From Marsupella aquatica (taxonomy: Eukaryota > Marchantiophyta): a stretch of 64,000 nt of DNA. Positions 12,116 to 22,335 of the stretch are shown here, in pieces. Made by a program: the position numbers and the translations under genes. The DNA is taken from contig OZ316896.1 in assembly GCA_973895155.1 (NCBI GenBank), forward strand, positions 15,562,001 through 15,626,000. The letters run 5' to 3'. How positions within the stretch are numbered: position 1 is the first letter of the stretch; each line of letters starts with the position of its first letter. The notes beneath the pieces were generated by a model. That model saw only the letters and a program-made list of their open reading frames with translations. It was not told the DNA's origin and searched no databases.

Positions 12116-14029
12116 ATCACAATCTCATCACTGTCACAAATTTAGCCGTTGAAAATTGATTTCTTTGATTACGTCGCCATCCCTTGTCCACAATGCTTAC
12201 TTCCCGGGTTGAATTGTTTGCATTCTTCTAGTCTTCAACTAAAGCTCACTCTGAACACAAGTTGACGCCAAATGCAACCTTTATGTCAAAGAAACAATCG
12301 TTGGTCTCCCCCTCACACCATAGCTTTCTTAAATAAAAAAACTACGAATCCTTCATGTGAAGCGATGACTCGTTTGTTTTGTGTGTTCTTCCCACCGAAT
12401 CGACAAGAGCTCTTTTGCCAATAGCTAAGTGTTGTCCTCCAGTCTGTCTTGTGGAGATAATGCTCAATGTAACTCACAAACAATCAATCATGAATGATAA
12501 AAACACGATTTCTGCAATGTGTAAGCAAAAACCGTCAAAAAACTCAATTCCTCCATATTCAACCTTCCGTTGATAAATCTCCTCTATCTTTTGAGCTTTT
12601 TCTTTTGCACGAGCACAGACCAAGACCATCGGGAGACTCAAAATCGTCGATTACCGCCTTGTTGAAAATTGATTTCACTTCATCAAACACACATTCCTTG
12701 GATGAACATGGGGGTCCACAGATTAATTTGCTACGTCGCCTTGAAAGGGTCTCTTGCCACTTCTGCCAGAAAATAATAATAAATAAAGTTCAACTTGTAA
12801 AAACAAAACCCGTTTCTATTTATGGGACTCTGTTCACAAGAGATATATTTAGTGGACCCCCCAAAATAAAAAGTTGGATTTATTTTATGAACTCCATAAG
12901 TGATCAAACAGTTGATAGATTTTAAATCCATGTACCCAAAATCTCAATCAATCCCCATTCGTCTCATGTGGACCATCAAATAACATTTTTCAATTTAAGG
13001 GTTTGTTAAATATATCTCTCACCTCCTTTCCCTTGCCAAGAACATGAAGCCCAAATGGACTTCCATGTTGGACACAATGCTCCAATGGACCACATTTTAG
13101 TAGTTCATGGGAGTTTTGGGTACATGGAATTTTTACTTTTACACCTGCAAGGCAACTAGAAAAGAAGGAGATAGGAAAAAACACAAACTCTAATGTGACT
13201 ACTATAATACTCGATCCCACATGTTTCTCATTTTAGTCCACTTACAAAAAGGGAAAAATGCGGGAGCAAGATTCTGGCCGTAGAATAGATTTCCTTCACC
13301 TTTGGATCAAGAAACTATTCTCATTGCAGGCATGCATATGTCTGCACATTAGTATCAAAGTAAGCACACATCTTACCATTCAAGATCTGACCATAGGTTG
13401 AAAAAAAATATTTCCTTCACCATTCTTGCATCATTTTTTCACCTCGCCCTCTCGAACAATCACACTGACCACAATGATAACATTTTTGGAATAAAAGCAC
13501 CCCAACTGGAATGAGGAGACTTTGTATTGACAAAAATGGCTACACAAATAACAAATTGGAACTACAATAGTTTGTTGCATTACTTGCTCCTTTATAACAT
13601 TTCTATGTAATGCATGGCTGAGTATGGTTGCGCCAATGACTATATGGTTGCAACAACCTCATGGTCATGATAACAAAATCACCTCCAAGTTTTTGTTTTG
13701 GCTCATCTTGACATTTTTGTGTCAAGCACAGGTATGTATTGCCACACTAACGAGACATGGCCACCAAGACCACATGGTTGTGTTGACTACAACTGACAAT
13801 AAAATCTGATTTTTTTTTGAAAAATTTGAAAAGCTTTGAATGTGAATAAAAACTTCAAAATACTTGTATTCATTAAAAAGTACAAACAACACAAAAACAC
13901 TCCCTCTTATCATTCACCTCCATCCCCTATTTTGGGTCCCTATCCTCTAACCTTTGCTGTCCCCAATAATAAGAGTTTCATAACAACAACAATGACCAAT
14001 GATAACTTTTCCTTGCCTTGAGTTACAAT
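12116..14029. other. Non-coding AT-rich stretch
   Basis: I see no domain, no splice-supported frame and no strong repeat here. Open frames such as 12494-12925 (+) have no recognisable family and are AT-rich like their surroundings. Confidence 0.5.
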
Positions 14030-14360
14030 TTCTTTGTCTTACCTTGACATGGGCGCCTCACTCCAATATCTTTGTCTCACCTCAATATTTTTGCCTTGCC
14101 TCAACATCTTGTCTTCACCTAACATCTTTGCCTCACCTCAACATCTTCCGTGCCTCACTTTGCCATTGTTTTCTCACCTTGACATCTTTCCCTCACCCTT
14201 AACATCTTTTCTTTCCTTGACATATTTTGCTCATCTTTACATCATTTTTTCACCTCACTATCTTTTCTATCCTTGACATCTTTCCTCACCTCGACTTTGG
14301 TTCCTCATCTCGACATCTTTTTCTCTCATCGACATCTTTTTCACCTCAACATCCTTTGTA
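14030..14360. repeat. CT-rich degenerate tandem array, ~17 bp unit
   Basis: The unit 'cctcacctcaacatctttg' recurs about fifteen times with substitutions and small indels, giving pyrimidine-rich plus-strand sequence and spurious open frames. Confidence 0.8.
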
Positions 14361-14659
14361 CAATGCATAGGCATCTTGCTAGTATTTCATATTAACAAAG
14401 TGAAAAAAATGATTTAACAATATTTGCCTCTCCGCATTCCATGATGAATAACTCAACTAATATGGCCAAAACTTCATTGTCACTTTGATGAAAATGTAAC
14501 TTACCTACTATCTAGCACACAGTCAAAACTAAAAACTATTTGCACTTATGAACATCAAGTTATCACTTTGGTGAAAATGTAGCTTACCTACTCTCTAGCG
14601 CATACTCAGAACTAAAAAATAATTGCGCTTATGAACATCAAGTTATCACAATAAAATTC

Positions 14660-15480
14660 AAATTTTGGAAAATGTGGTCCATGGGGAGTTCAAAAGAAAA
14701 CCTTGTTGTCCATGGGAACATCATTTTCCCTGGCAGGGGAAACAAAAACGAATTTAAACTTGGAAAACTAAAAACAATCAAAGTTGTGGTCCTGGGAGCA
14801 TCATTTCCCTTTGCCCCCGGGAAACAAAAAATGAATTTTAAACTTGGGAAAACTGAAAACAGTCAAAGCTCCGATAAATATAGCACGTCCCTTTACTTTA
14901 CAGCCGGGGGGAAAAAAAAGGAATCTTCAACTTGGAAAAACTGAAAACAATCAAAGCAATACAACCCGTCCCTTTACTTACAGCCCGGGGAAACAAAAAC
15001 GAAATTAAACTTGGAAAACCTGAAAACAATCAAAGCTCCGAGGAATGTAACCCCTCGCTTTACTATACTACTGTAGTTTACTTAGAGCCAGGGGACACAA
15101 AAAACGACTTTTTAAACTTGGAAAAACTGGAAAGCTCCGAGGAATATAACCCGTCCCTTTCCTTACAGCCCGGGGAAACAAAAAACGAATTTAAACTTGG
15201 AAAACCTGAAAACAATCAAAGCTCCGAGGAATCTAATCCCTCGCTTTACTATACTAGTTTACTTAGAGCCCGGGGAAACTAAAAACGAATTTTAAACTTG
15301 GAAAACCTGAAAACAATCAAAGGTCCGAGGAATATAAACCCGTCACTTCACTTACAGCCCTGGGAAACAAAAAAACGAATTTAATCTTGGAAAAAACTGA
15401 AAACAAGCAAACCTCCGAGGAATATAACCCTTTTCCCTTGCCCAGGAAACAAGCACGAATTGCAACTTGGTAATTTTTTT
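14660..15480. repeat. Tandem array of ~85-bp repeats upstream of the CLASSY-like gene
   Basis: Around nine units share 'gaaacaaaaaacgaattt', 'aaacttggaaaa', 'ctgaaaacaatcaaag', 'ctccgaggaatataaccc' and 'gtccctttacttacagcccg'. One further isolated unit lies at about 15640-15710, directly before the presumed transcribed leader, and another at 11030-11130. The array therefore abuts the promoter and may have supplied part of it. Open frames at 14672-14944 and 14932-15282 are products of the repeat. Confidence 0.85.
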
Positions 15481-16674
15481 TTTTCTTTCTGTTAGGTGTT
15501 TATCCTCTTTGAAACTATTTTCTTTTTCCTTTCATTATACTTTGTGTTTATCTCATTGCTTATCCTCTTTGGAAGTTTTGTTTTCCCCCTTTCATTATAC
15601 TTTATGTTTCCCTCATTTATAAATTCTGATGCGCTGTTTACTTGGAAAAACTGAAAACAATCAAAGCTCCGAGGAATGGAATATAACCCGTCCCTTTACT
15701 TACAGTACTGTAGTTGAGTAGAGAGTAAAGCGTAGGATGACGTTGGAGGATGGAGGGAAGGACAGGAAGAGAGAGAGTCGCGGGATTTGGAGGGAGAGGA
15801 GTGGGTACCTAGCGACGAGCGTGAAGCGGAGGAGCGTCCTAGACAGACCGGGATTCGATTTGGTCTGGTTTGGTTTTGATTTGATGGGGAAAGACTGCAA
15901 ACAGCCGTGATTCTGCGCGGAGAGGAAATTGACGGTCGCTCGGTCGTTCTCCGAGAGCGATCGAGCGAGGCTTGGCACGAGCGCACAATCAATGGCGAAC
16001 GGCAAAAGAACTCATCTCAGGAAGTGAGGAAGGGTCGAGAAAGATCCCAGCGGAGGAAAAATAATGCGCCATCAATGACTGACTCCTCCATCGCGAGGAG
16101 TGGCGAGGACTAGACTAGAGTAGGAGTGGTAGTAGTAGTAGTAGTAGTATGAGGAGAGGGAATTCTGTGCGTCAGGTTCTTGCCAGACTCATTAACAGGA
16201 GAGGAGGACGACGAGTGGAATTGGTCGCTGTCTGTTTGCGAACGGGAAGCAGGAGGAGAGAAAATATGCACACATTTGGAGTTGTGGGGCGGTAGGGAGG
16301 ATGTGGAGGATGTGGAGATGAGACCGAGAGTTGTGGTATCGCAGTTTATCTTCCGTTATTGTTTCGCGGTTCTGCGAGCACTTGAGTTCGGAGAATTTTA
16401 GCGGGGCGTGCGTCTTCTTCGGAATGCATTGTAATGATCAATCTGTTTTGTCTGTCGTGGAGGACGACGGGAGGCTGGAATTTGCAGTGAACCTGAATTT
16501 GGCATTGATAGAAGGCTCGCCATGCGAAGTTTGACGTGATTTCGAAGCAGGTAACCCTGGACATTGAGGGTATTGATGGCACAGTAGGTAGCTGGCAATC
16601 TCATCGCCTGATTCTATGTCATCTTTTCGGGACTGATAAGAGTCAGTCATGGGACTATGTGGTTGGACAGACAG

Positions 16675-16880
16675 TTCGCAATTTTGAGGGGAGTGCTTTG
16701 CTGTGCTTGGATTCTTGTATCCTGGACGGGCATTTGCAAACTCGAGGGTAGTGCTTGGCTTGGATTCTTTTAGTCGTAGACAAACATTTGCAAACTCGAG
16801 GGTAGTGCTTGGCTTGGATTCTTTTAGTCGTAGACAAACATTTGCAAACTCGAGGGTAGTGTTTTGCTTGGATTCTGTAT
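16675..16880 (+). repeat. Leader tandem array, 54-bp unit
   Basis: Two nearly perfect 54-bp units ('acaaacatttgcaaactcga', then 'gggtagtgcttggcttggat', then 'tcttttagtcgtag') are flanked by one diverged unit on each side. The corresponding minus-strand region of the inverted copy (about 2840-2970) also shows repeated 'atttgcaaatg' units, so the array predates the duplication. Confidence 0.85.
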
Positions 16881-16884
16881 TTCA

Positions 16885-17105
16885 AGATTTGTCCTTGTCC
16901 TGGAGAAAGTTCAGATAACACAATGAAAATCCCCGGAAGTAGCAGGAACTGCCCATCCTGTCAAGATTTGTCCTTCCGTTGGAGAAAGCTCAGATTACAA
17001 AATCCCCGGAAGTAGCTCGAACTGATCATAATGTCAAGATTTGTCGTTCTCTTGGAGAAAGTTCAGATTACAAAATGAAAATCCCCCGAGGTAGCATGAA
17101 GTAAT
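16885..17105 (+). repeat. Leader tandem array, ~75-bp unit, three copies
   Basis: Three units share 'caagatttgtcctt', 'ttggagaaagttcagatta', 'aaatgaaaatccccgg' and 'agtagc'. The inverted copy carries two to three related units at about 2650-2830. Confidence 0.85.
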
Positions 17106-17194
17106 CATCTTGACTTGTTTTATATAATCGCAGGCAATCAAGGCAAAGTGCAGAGTCCCATTCACCATCTGTGTGCCGTCGATTTGTCTGAAGG

Positions 17195-20100
17195 ATGGCT
17201 TTGCAAGGACCCTTGAGCACTATGGAGGGTACGAATGGTAACTATGAGCCAATGAATGAAAGTCTCGGGGGTTCTCGTGGAACATTTGGATCAGGTATTT
17301 AAAAAAAATGGCATCTGCATTATTTTGTCCGTTATTTCTTCCGCTGCTGTTGTTCGTGTTCAAAGCTTGACCCTCTCCTCTACGCCTTTGGGGATCTTTC
17401 AGGTACTTTTTGTGAGGGCCTCGTGGAGCCTCCGATGTCTGATGCTGATTTCAGAAATTGCGCTGCTCTGAAGGGAATGGAAGACTTGATCATGGCGCTG
17501 GAGGAAGTGGGCATAATATGTACTGCCATGATTGAGAGGTTTAAAACACCTGATGGGCCGGGGAGTAGTCAATCTGCTCTATCGCAGTGTAGCACGGAGA
17601 AAACGGGTACGAAGAATTCTCCCCTTGCCACAGGAGCCGACAAATTTATGGAAAACAAGAGGGAGAAGTTTGTTCCACCTGTAAGCACACAGGATGTTAT
17701 TGACCTGACTAGTGAAGACAGTTGCGACACAGTAACTTCGAGGAGGCCAGATCAGGAGGCGCCCGAGGATGCTGGGCAGGTTCTGTCATCACCTGTTGTG
17801 GCCAACGATAAGACCCCCGGTGTTATTGAGATTTCTGATGATGAAGAGGAGGTGAATGGGAAACAGGTGAATGAGAAAGTACGTTTGTGGCCGTCACTCG
17901 CCGTCAATGCCGTACCCCAAGCAAAAGTAGATGACAATGCTTCACCTGAAGTGAAAGTAGATGGGAGTGTTGATCCCTGTCTTAGTTTCTTTGAGGCACA
18001 GGAACGGGCACAGAAGGAATGTGACCGGGGAGGCGACCCCGGAGGTGTCAAGAGAGATATAGAGGTAATTCATTTCGCTGTCTTATGATACGTTATCGAT
18101 TTAATGAAAGGACATTTCATTTGAGTGCTCATCTGAAGGTCAAGAGGATATTGACTATCGTGCATTGGAGTGTAGCAACCGATTCTGGCACGAGGAGTAG
18201 AAGAAGGTAACAGTGTCAAACGGAGGAAGTTTAATACTAGCGACTATGTACCACACAACGTCAATTACAGACATCAGCCATTTCCGTGGGTCCAGGAAGC
18301 AGATGAACTACTGGTCGCGGTAAGAGCCTCGTTTTGTTGCCCTTGTGTGGGTTTTCATACTCCTACATTTGAGTTCTGCAAATGATCAGAAAGGACTGGT
18401 TTCTAAACTGGTTTGATTTGATTTGGTGTATATAACTAGGCAATGCAGGACCCAATTTCCGTGTCCAGACCGAAGAGAGGCAGAGGAAGACCGCGAAAAG
18501 AAGACTCTACCCGAAAAGCGGATCTTTCCGAGGTTGGATGCAGAGATTTACTGGAAACCTTTACTGACGTCACTCAAAAGCAACAGGTCGATGTAGCACC
18601 GGTATATAGGAATCAGGTTAAGGAAAAGAAGGCAAGAAAAGGAGAAGAAGCAAGGCATATACAATCGGAGAAGAAAGGTAAGAGGAAAGTGGATATCGAA
18701 GACTTACTGGAGGACGAGGATGACGAAGAGGAGGAAGAAAGCGCGAAACCTGAGCTTTCTGACCTCGCTGAACAGCTCAAACAGCTATCTAAGTTGAATA
18801 GGGAAACTATAGATTACGAGCCTTATGTGCGCAGAAAGTACGTGGAAGAAAAGGATGAGATTGAAGACATTTTCATGGAAATGAAAACTCATAGGGCAAG
18901 TACTTGGGTACGAGTCTTGATCCTTTCTATCGCTTTGTACATCGTGCTCTTAAGCTTCGTTTATTCAATTCCAATGACCTGAGCAATTGTTACCACTCTT
19001 TCCCTTTGTTTCGACAGCTGTAGAAGGTATAGTCACCCTTGTATTGTATCCTGGACGGTAAAGAAGTTGGGGATGACTGAAGTGGGATACTGGGGGATCA
19101 ATTTGCAGGGACCGTCTGATATAACATCAGAAGCCTGTGGGCAAGATGAGGGGGTTTGCGAGCATAACAACTTCGACTTTGAGGACGGTGTGGGATACTA
19201 CTGCGAGGACTGTGGTACTGAAGGGATTGACATGCCGACAGAAGTATCATCTCAGCAGAACAAGAGTGGCTGCTCGCACAAAAACTATGAATTTACAGAC
19301 GAGGCCGGAATATTTTGTCCCGATTGTGGGAAAGTTTTCCAGGATATTCAAAGCTATTACGTTGCTACAGATGTAAGTGTATCTCTTGTTTCTTGACTGT
19401 TGATATAATGGCTTGCTTTGCAGTGGGTAATAGTCGTATTATGGCCGTCTTATTAGTAATGGACTTGACTGGTGGTTAAACTAGTTCCAAGAATGAGATG
19501 AGTTTTAGGTTCCTGCTACATTCGGCGTCATTCGTAATCGCTTGAATCTTGTCACTCACAGGACTACTAACGCCATACTCTTTGAACAGATGTCAAAAGC
19601 TTTACGAAAGCAGGGGCAAAACTTGCAAGACGCAGCAGATGGACCTCCTAGAGTGCAACTCAACCTGGAGGGCTCCAGTAACGTTGACGGTATTTGTGGG
19701 GCAGATTTCCAGCTGCATCCACGTTTTGAAGAAGAGATGCACCCTCACCAGAAGAAGGGATTTAAGTTTCTCACCGAACATCTTTTGGGAGGCCAGCAAC
19801 CTAACAACGAAGCAATGGGATGTGTCTTGGCGCATGCACCAGGGACAGGAAAGACTTGCCTTGTGATAAGCTTCATCCAGAGCTTCCTATCCACCTTTTC
19901 AAATGGGAAACCACTAATTCTGGCACCAAAGATCATGTTGCAGGCTTGGGTGAAACAGTTTCGTGAGTGGCAGGTTCAGGAGGTGCCAATTTACATAATT
20001 GGTGCGTCTACTTCTGGCAATTTTCGTGGCGATGGAGGATTGGAGGACGAGGATGATGATGATGATGACGCAAGGCTGGCTCCTCAGACAAAGAATACTT

Positions 20101-22335
20101 GGAAAGAGGATCGAGCCATAAAACTGCGAGAATGGCAAGCATCAAGGGGTGTTTTGTTAATGAGTTATAAATTGTTCACAAACTTGGTTATGAATGGTCT
20201 AGGGGAAAATGTTCTCCCCGAATCCCTCGACTTTCAGATGTCTAAAGTCCTGTTGGAAGCTACTAACTTGGTGATCTTAGATGAAGGGCACACTGCTCGT
20301 AATGATAATGCACAGATCACCAAGGCTCTTCATGCCATGAAAACGAAACGCAAAGTGGTTCTGTCAGGTACGTCTTCTGAGCTTCAGCCGGTCAAGTCTA
20401 TCTGCTGGCTGGGGGAATATATCTTCCCATTCGGACCTTTTCCTGAATTTCAGGGTGTTCGTGATATCCGGCAGAGTAAGTATCCACGAGAGTATGCATT
20501 GTCGCATATATGAGTCGACTCTTGAAGACAACGTTAGGAGAGTGAGGGTTATGAATCACTTGTAGGGGGGTATATCAGGATGTCCATCGTCTTCTTTGTT
20601 CGATCTTTCTGCATCAGTACAGTTTATTAAGAATTGCTGATGAAGCCTTTGAAACTTCAGAGATCGGAATCCTCTGAGGACTGTCGTTGACAGCAGGTTC
20701 ACTTTGTACAGCCGTGCAGCAAGTTTTGAGTGTGATAGCAGTCCTTAGCAGACTGTGATAAGCTTTTGAAGGTTCACATCGCCTTTTAGTCGCTCTGTTT
20801 TAGGCAAAATAGAAGTGGCGATACGGGGTCTGAGTGGGGACGTTCTGCAAACATTGCCTTTTGCATGAAAACTTCGTGCACAGAAAATCATCACTAAATG
20901 CTCTTCGGAGCATGCACAGAATGGTTGAATGTTAATTAGGACCCTGTTCTATTTGTACTAATGCCGCAATAGCAATACGCTCTCTTTTTCTTTAGATTGA
21001 GTCATGCCTCCACATCTGCTGTGATTCATTTTTAAATCTTCTTGTTGTTTGAGACTTCTCTCCTGGCAAATTCAATCCTCAGGCAACTGATCCCAGAGTT
21101 TTCCGTTCTCCAATATTTTCTGGTTGTTGACATTTGATTTGCACCTACTTCCAGGTACTTTGTTTCATAACACATTCAAGGAGCTGTATACTGTCCTGAA
21201 GCTTTGCCGAGATGATTTTATGATATCTCATCCTCTGTATGGAAAGAGGATCGCCGAGCTTGCAGGCTTGGAAAGGCGTAGCAATGGCTTGACTAGTCCA
21301 AGGAGGAAGACGGACAAGAAGGAACTCATGCAGATAGAGCAGAAAATCTTCACAGATGAGATTGGTGAAAAACTGGAGCGGTACGTGAAGGATGATTCGG
21401 ACTTTGACGAGATTCAACCAGTTGTGCAGAAGCTTCAGTCGCTGACCAAGTTTGTGGATTGGTATCCAGGGTTGATATTGAAAAGCCTCCCTGGTCTTTA
21501 TGAGTACTCTGTATACTTGAATCTGACAGATTTTCAGATGGACATAATCAATCGAATTCCTAGGAAGGTTAACTATATGACCAGACAGTGCCACATCTTA
21601 TCCGCTTGCATACATCCGTCTCTGGTGAGTGTACCGACTGAACCTTCCTCAGAGGTGAGGGTTGGACCTTTCTCAGACGTAAAGGTTGGAGCGTCTTCCA
21701 TCGACAAGGAGGCTTACAAAGGTGTGAAGATCGCTTTCTTGCTGCGATTGATGACACTTTGCATGGGGAAGGAGAAGCTTCTGGTTTTTTGCGCCACTCT
21801 TGAACCATTAAAATACGTTGAGGAATTGTTCTGTAAGGTTTTTGAGTGGCAATTTGGCAAGCAAATATTGCGTCTGGATGGGACGATGCCAGACTTGGAC
21901 AGGCAGAGAGTTATAGCGGAATTCAATGACGAGGGCTCCCCGAGCCAGGTTCTACTTGCGTCGACAAAAGCGTGTAAGGAGGGCATCACCCTGGTAGGAG
22001 CTTCCAGAGTAGTCGTTTTAGATTGTCCAGACAATCCATCAGTTGTCCGACAGGCTGTTAGTCGGGCATTTCGGATAGGTCAGAAGAAGAAGGTCTATGT
22101 CTATAGACTGGTATCTAATAACCCCGAGGAGACGGCCATCTTCAGGAGGTCTGTAAACAAGGAACAACTCTCGCTGGTTTTGTCGGATCCAGCTTCCTCA
22201 ATCGGAAGGCTGGGAATTTTCTTACAGAAGCAGGCTCCAGCAGAAGTAGAAGACCAGGTTCTAAAAAAGATGATCACTGAGAGAGGTATGGCAAGGAACA
22301 TCAATCAAGTCAGTAGATATAATGCCATAAGATGA
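17195..22335 (+). CDS. CLASSY/DRD1-like SNF2-family ATPase (RNA-directed DNA methylation type)
   Basis: Seven coding exons are inferred: 17195-17294, 17403-18064, 18176-18319, 18440-18907, 19064-19372, 19509-20367 and 21155-22335 (TGA). Phases agree throughout and give 1240 residues. The exon 4/5 junction is the least certain. The N-terminal half has two SUMO-interaction-like motifs (VIDLTS at 132-137, VIEISDD at 174-180), an AT-hook (RGRPRK, 317-322) and an acidic run at 387-402. Two zinc-ribbon-like modules follow (C490-x-H492/C505-x2-C508 and C528-x-H530/C543-x2-C546). The ATPase has the Walker A loop GTGKT at 673-677 and DEGH at 819-822. The C-terminal helicase lobe includes QAVSRAFRIGQ at about 1147-1157. 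DEGH plus ribbons before an SNF2 core is typical of plant CLSY/DRD1 proteins. In Arabidopsis these act in the nucleus with Pol IV or Pol V in siRNA-directed DNA methylation. The length matches CLSY1-4 better than DRD1. I cannot assign a specific orthologue. Confidence 0.88.
20368..21154 (+). other. Intron 6 of the CLASSY-like gene, splitting the SGT motif
   Basis: This 787-bp intron starts at a GTACGT donor and ends at CCAG. It interrupts codon G848 in helicase motif III (SGT) in phase 1. Reading through the donor gives about 50 residues without helicase similarity, so splicing is needed to rebuild the motif and the LFHNTFKEL segment that follows. No nested gene is visible. Confidence 0.8.

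Larger units (their letters stand above)
15640..17194 (+). promoter_or_regulatory. Promoter-proximal region and long leader of the CLASSY-like gene
   Basis: This region precedes the start codon at 17195. Its conservation in the inverted copy (2593-3895) suggests it was part of the ancestral gene unit. It holds several short upstream frames, for example 15907-16113, so the mature leader either contains introns or would burden translation. A (GTA)n run lies at about 16126-16149. Two internal tandem arrays (16675-16880 and 16885-17105) are listed separately. The transcription start cannot be fixed from sequence. Confidence 0.5.

Noticed and set aside
14672-15282. Open frames of about 90 and 116 residues
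   Set aside because: They run through the ~85-bp tandem array and owe their openness to the repeated unit.
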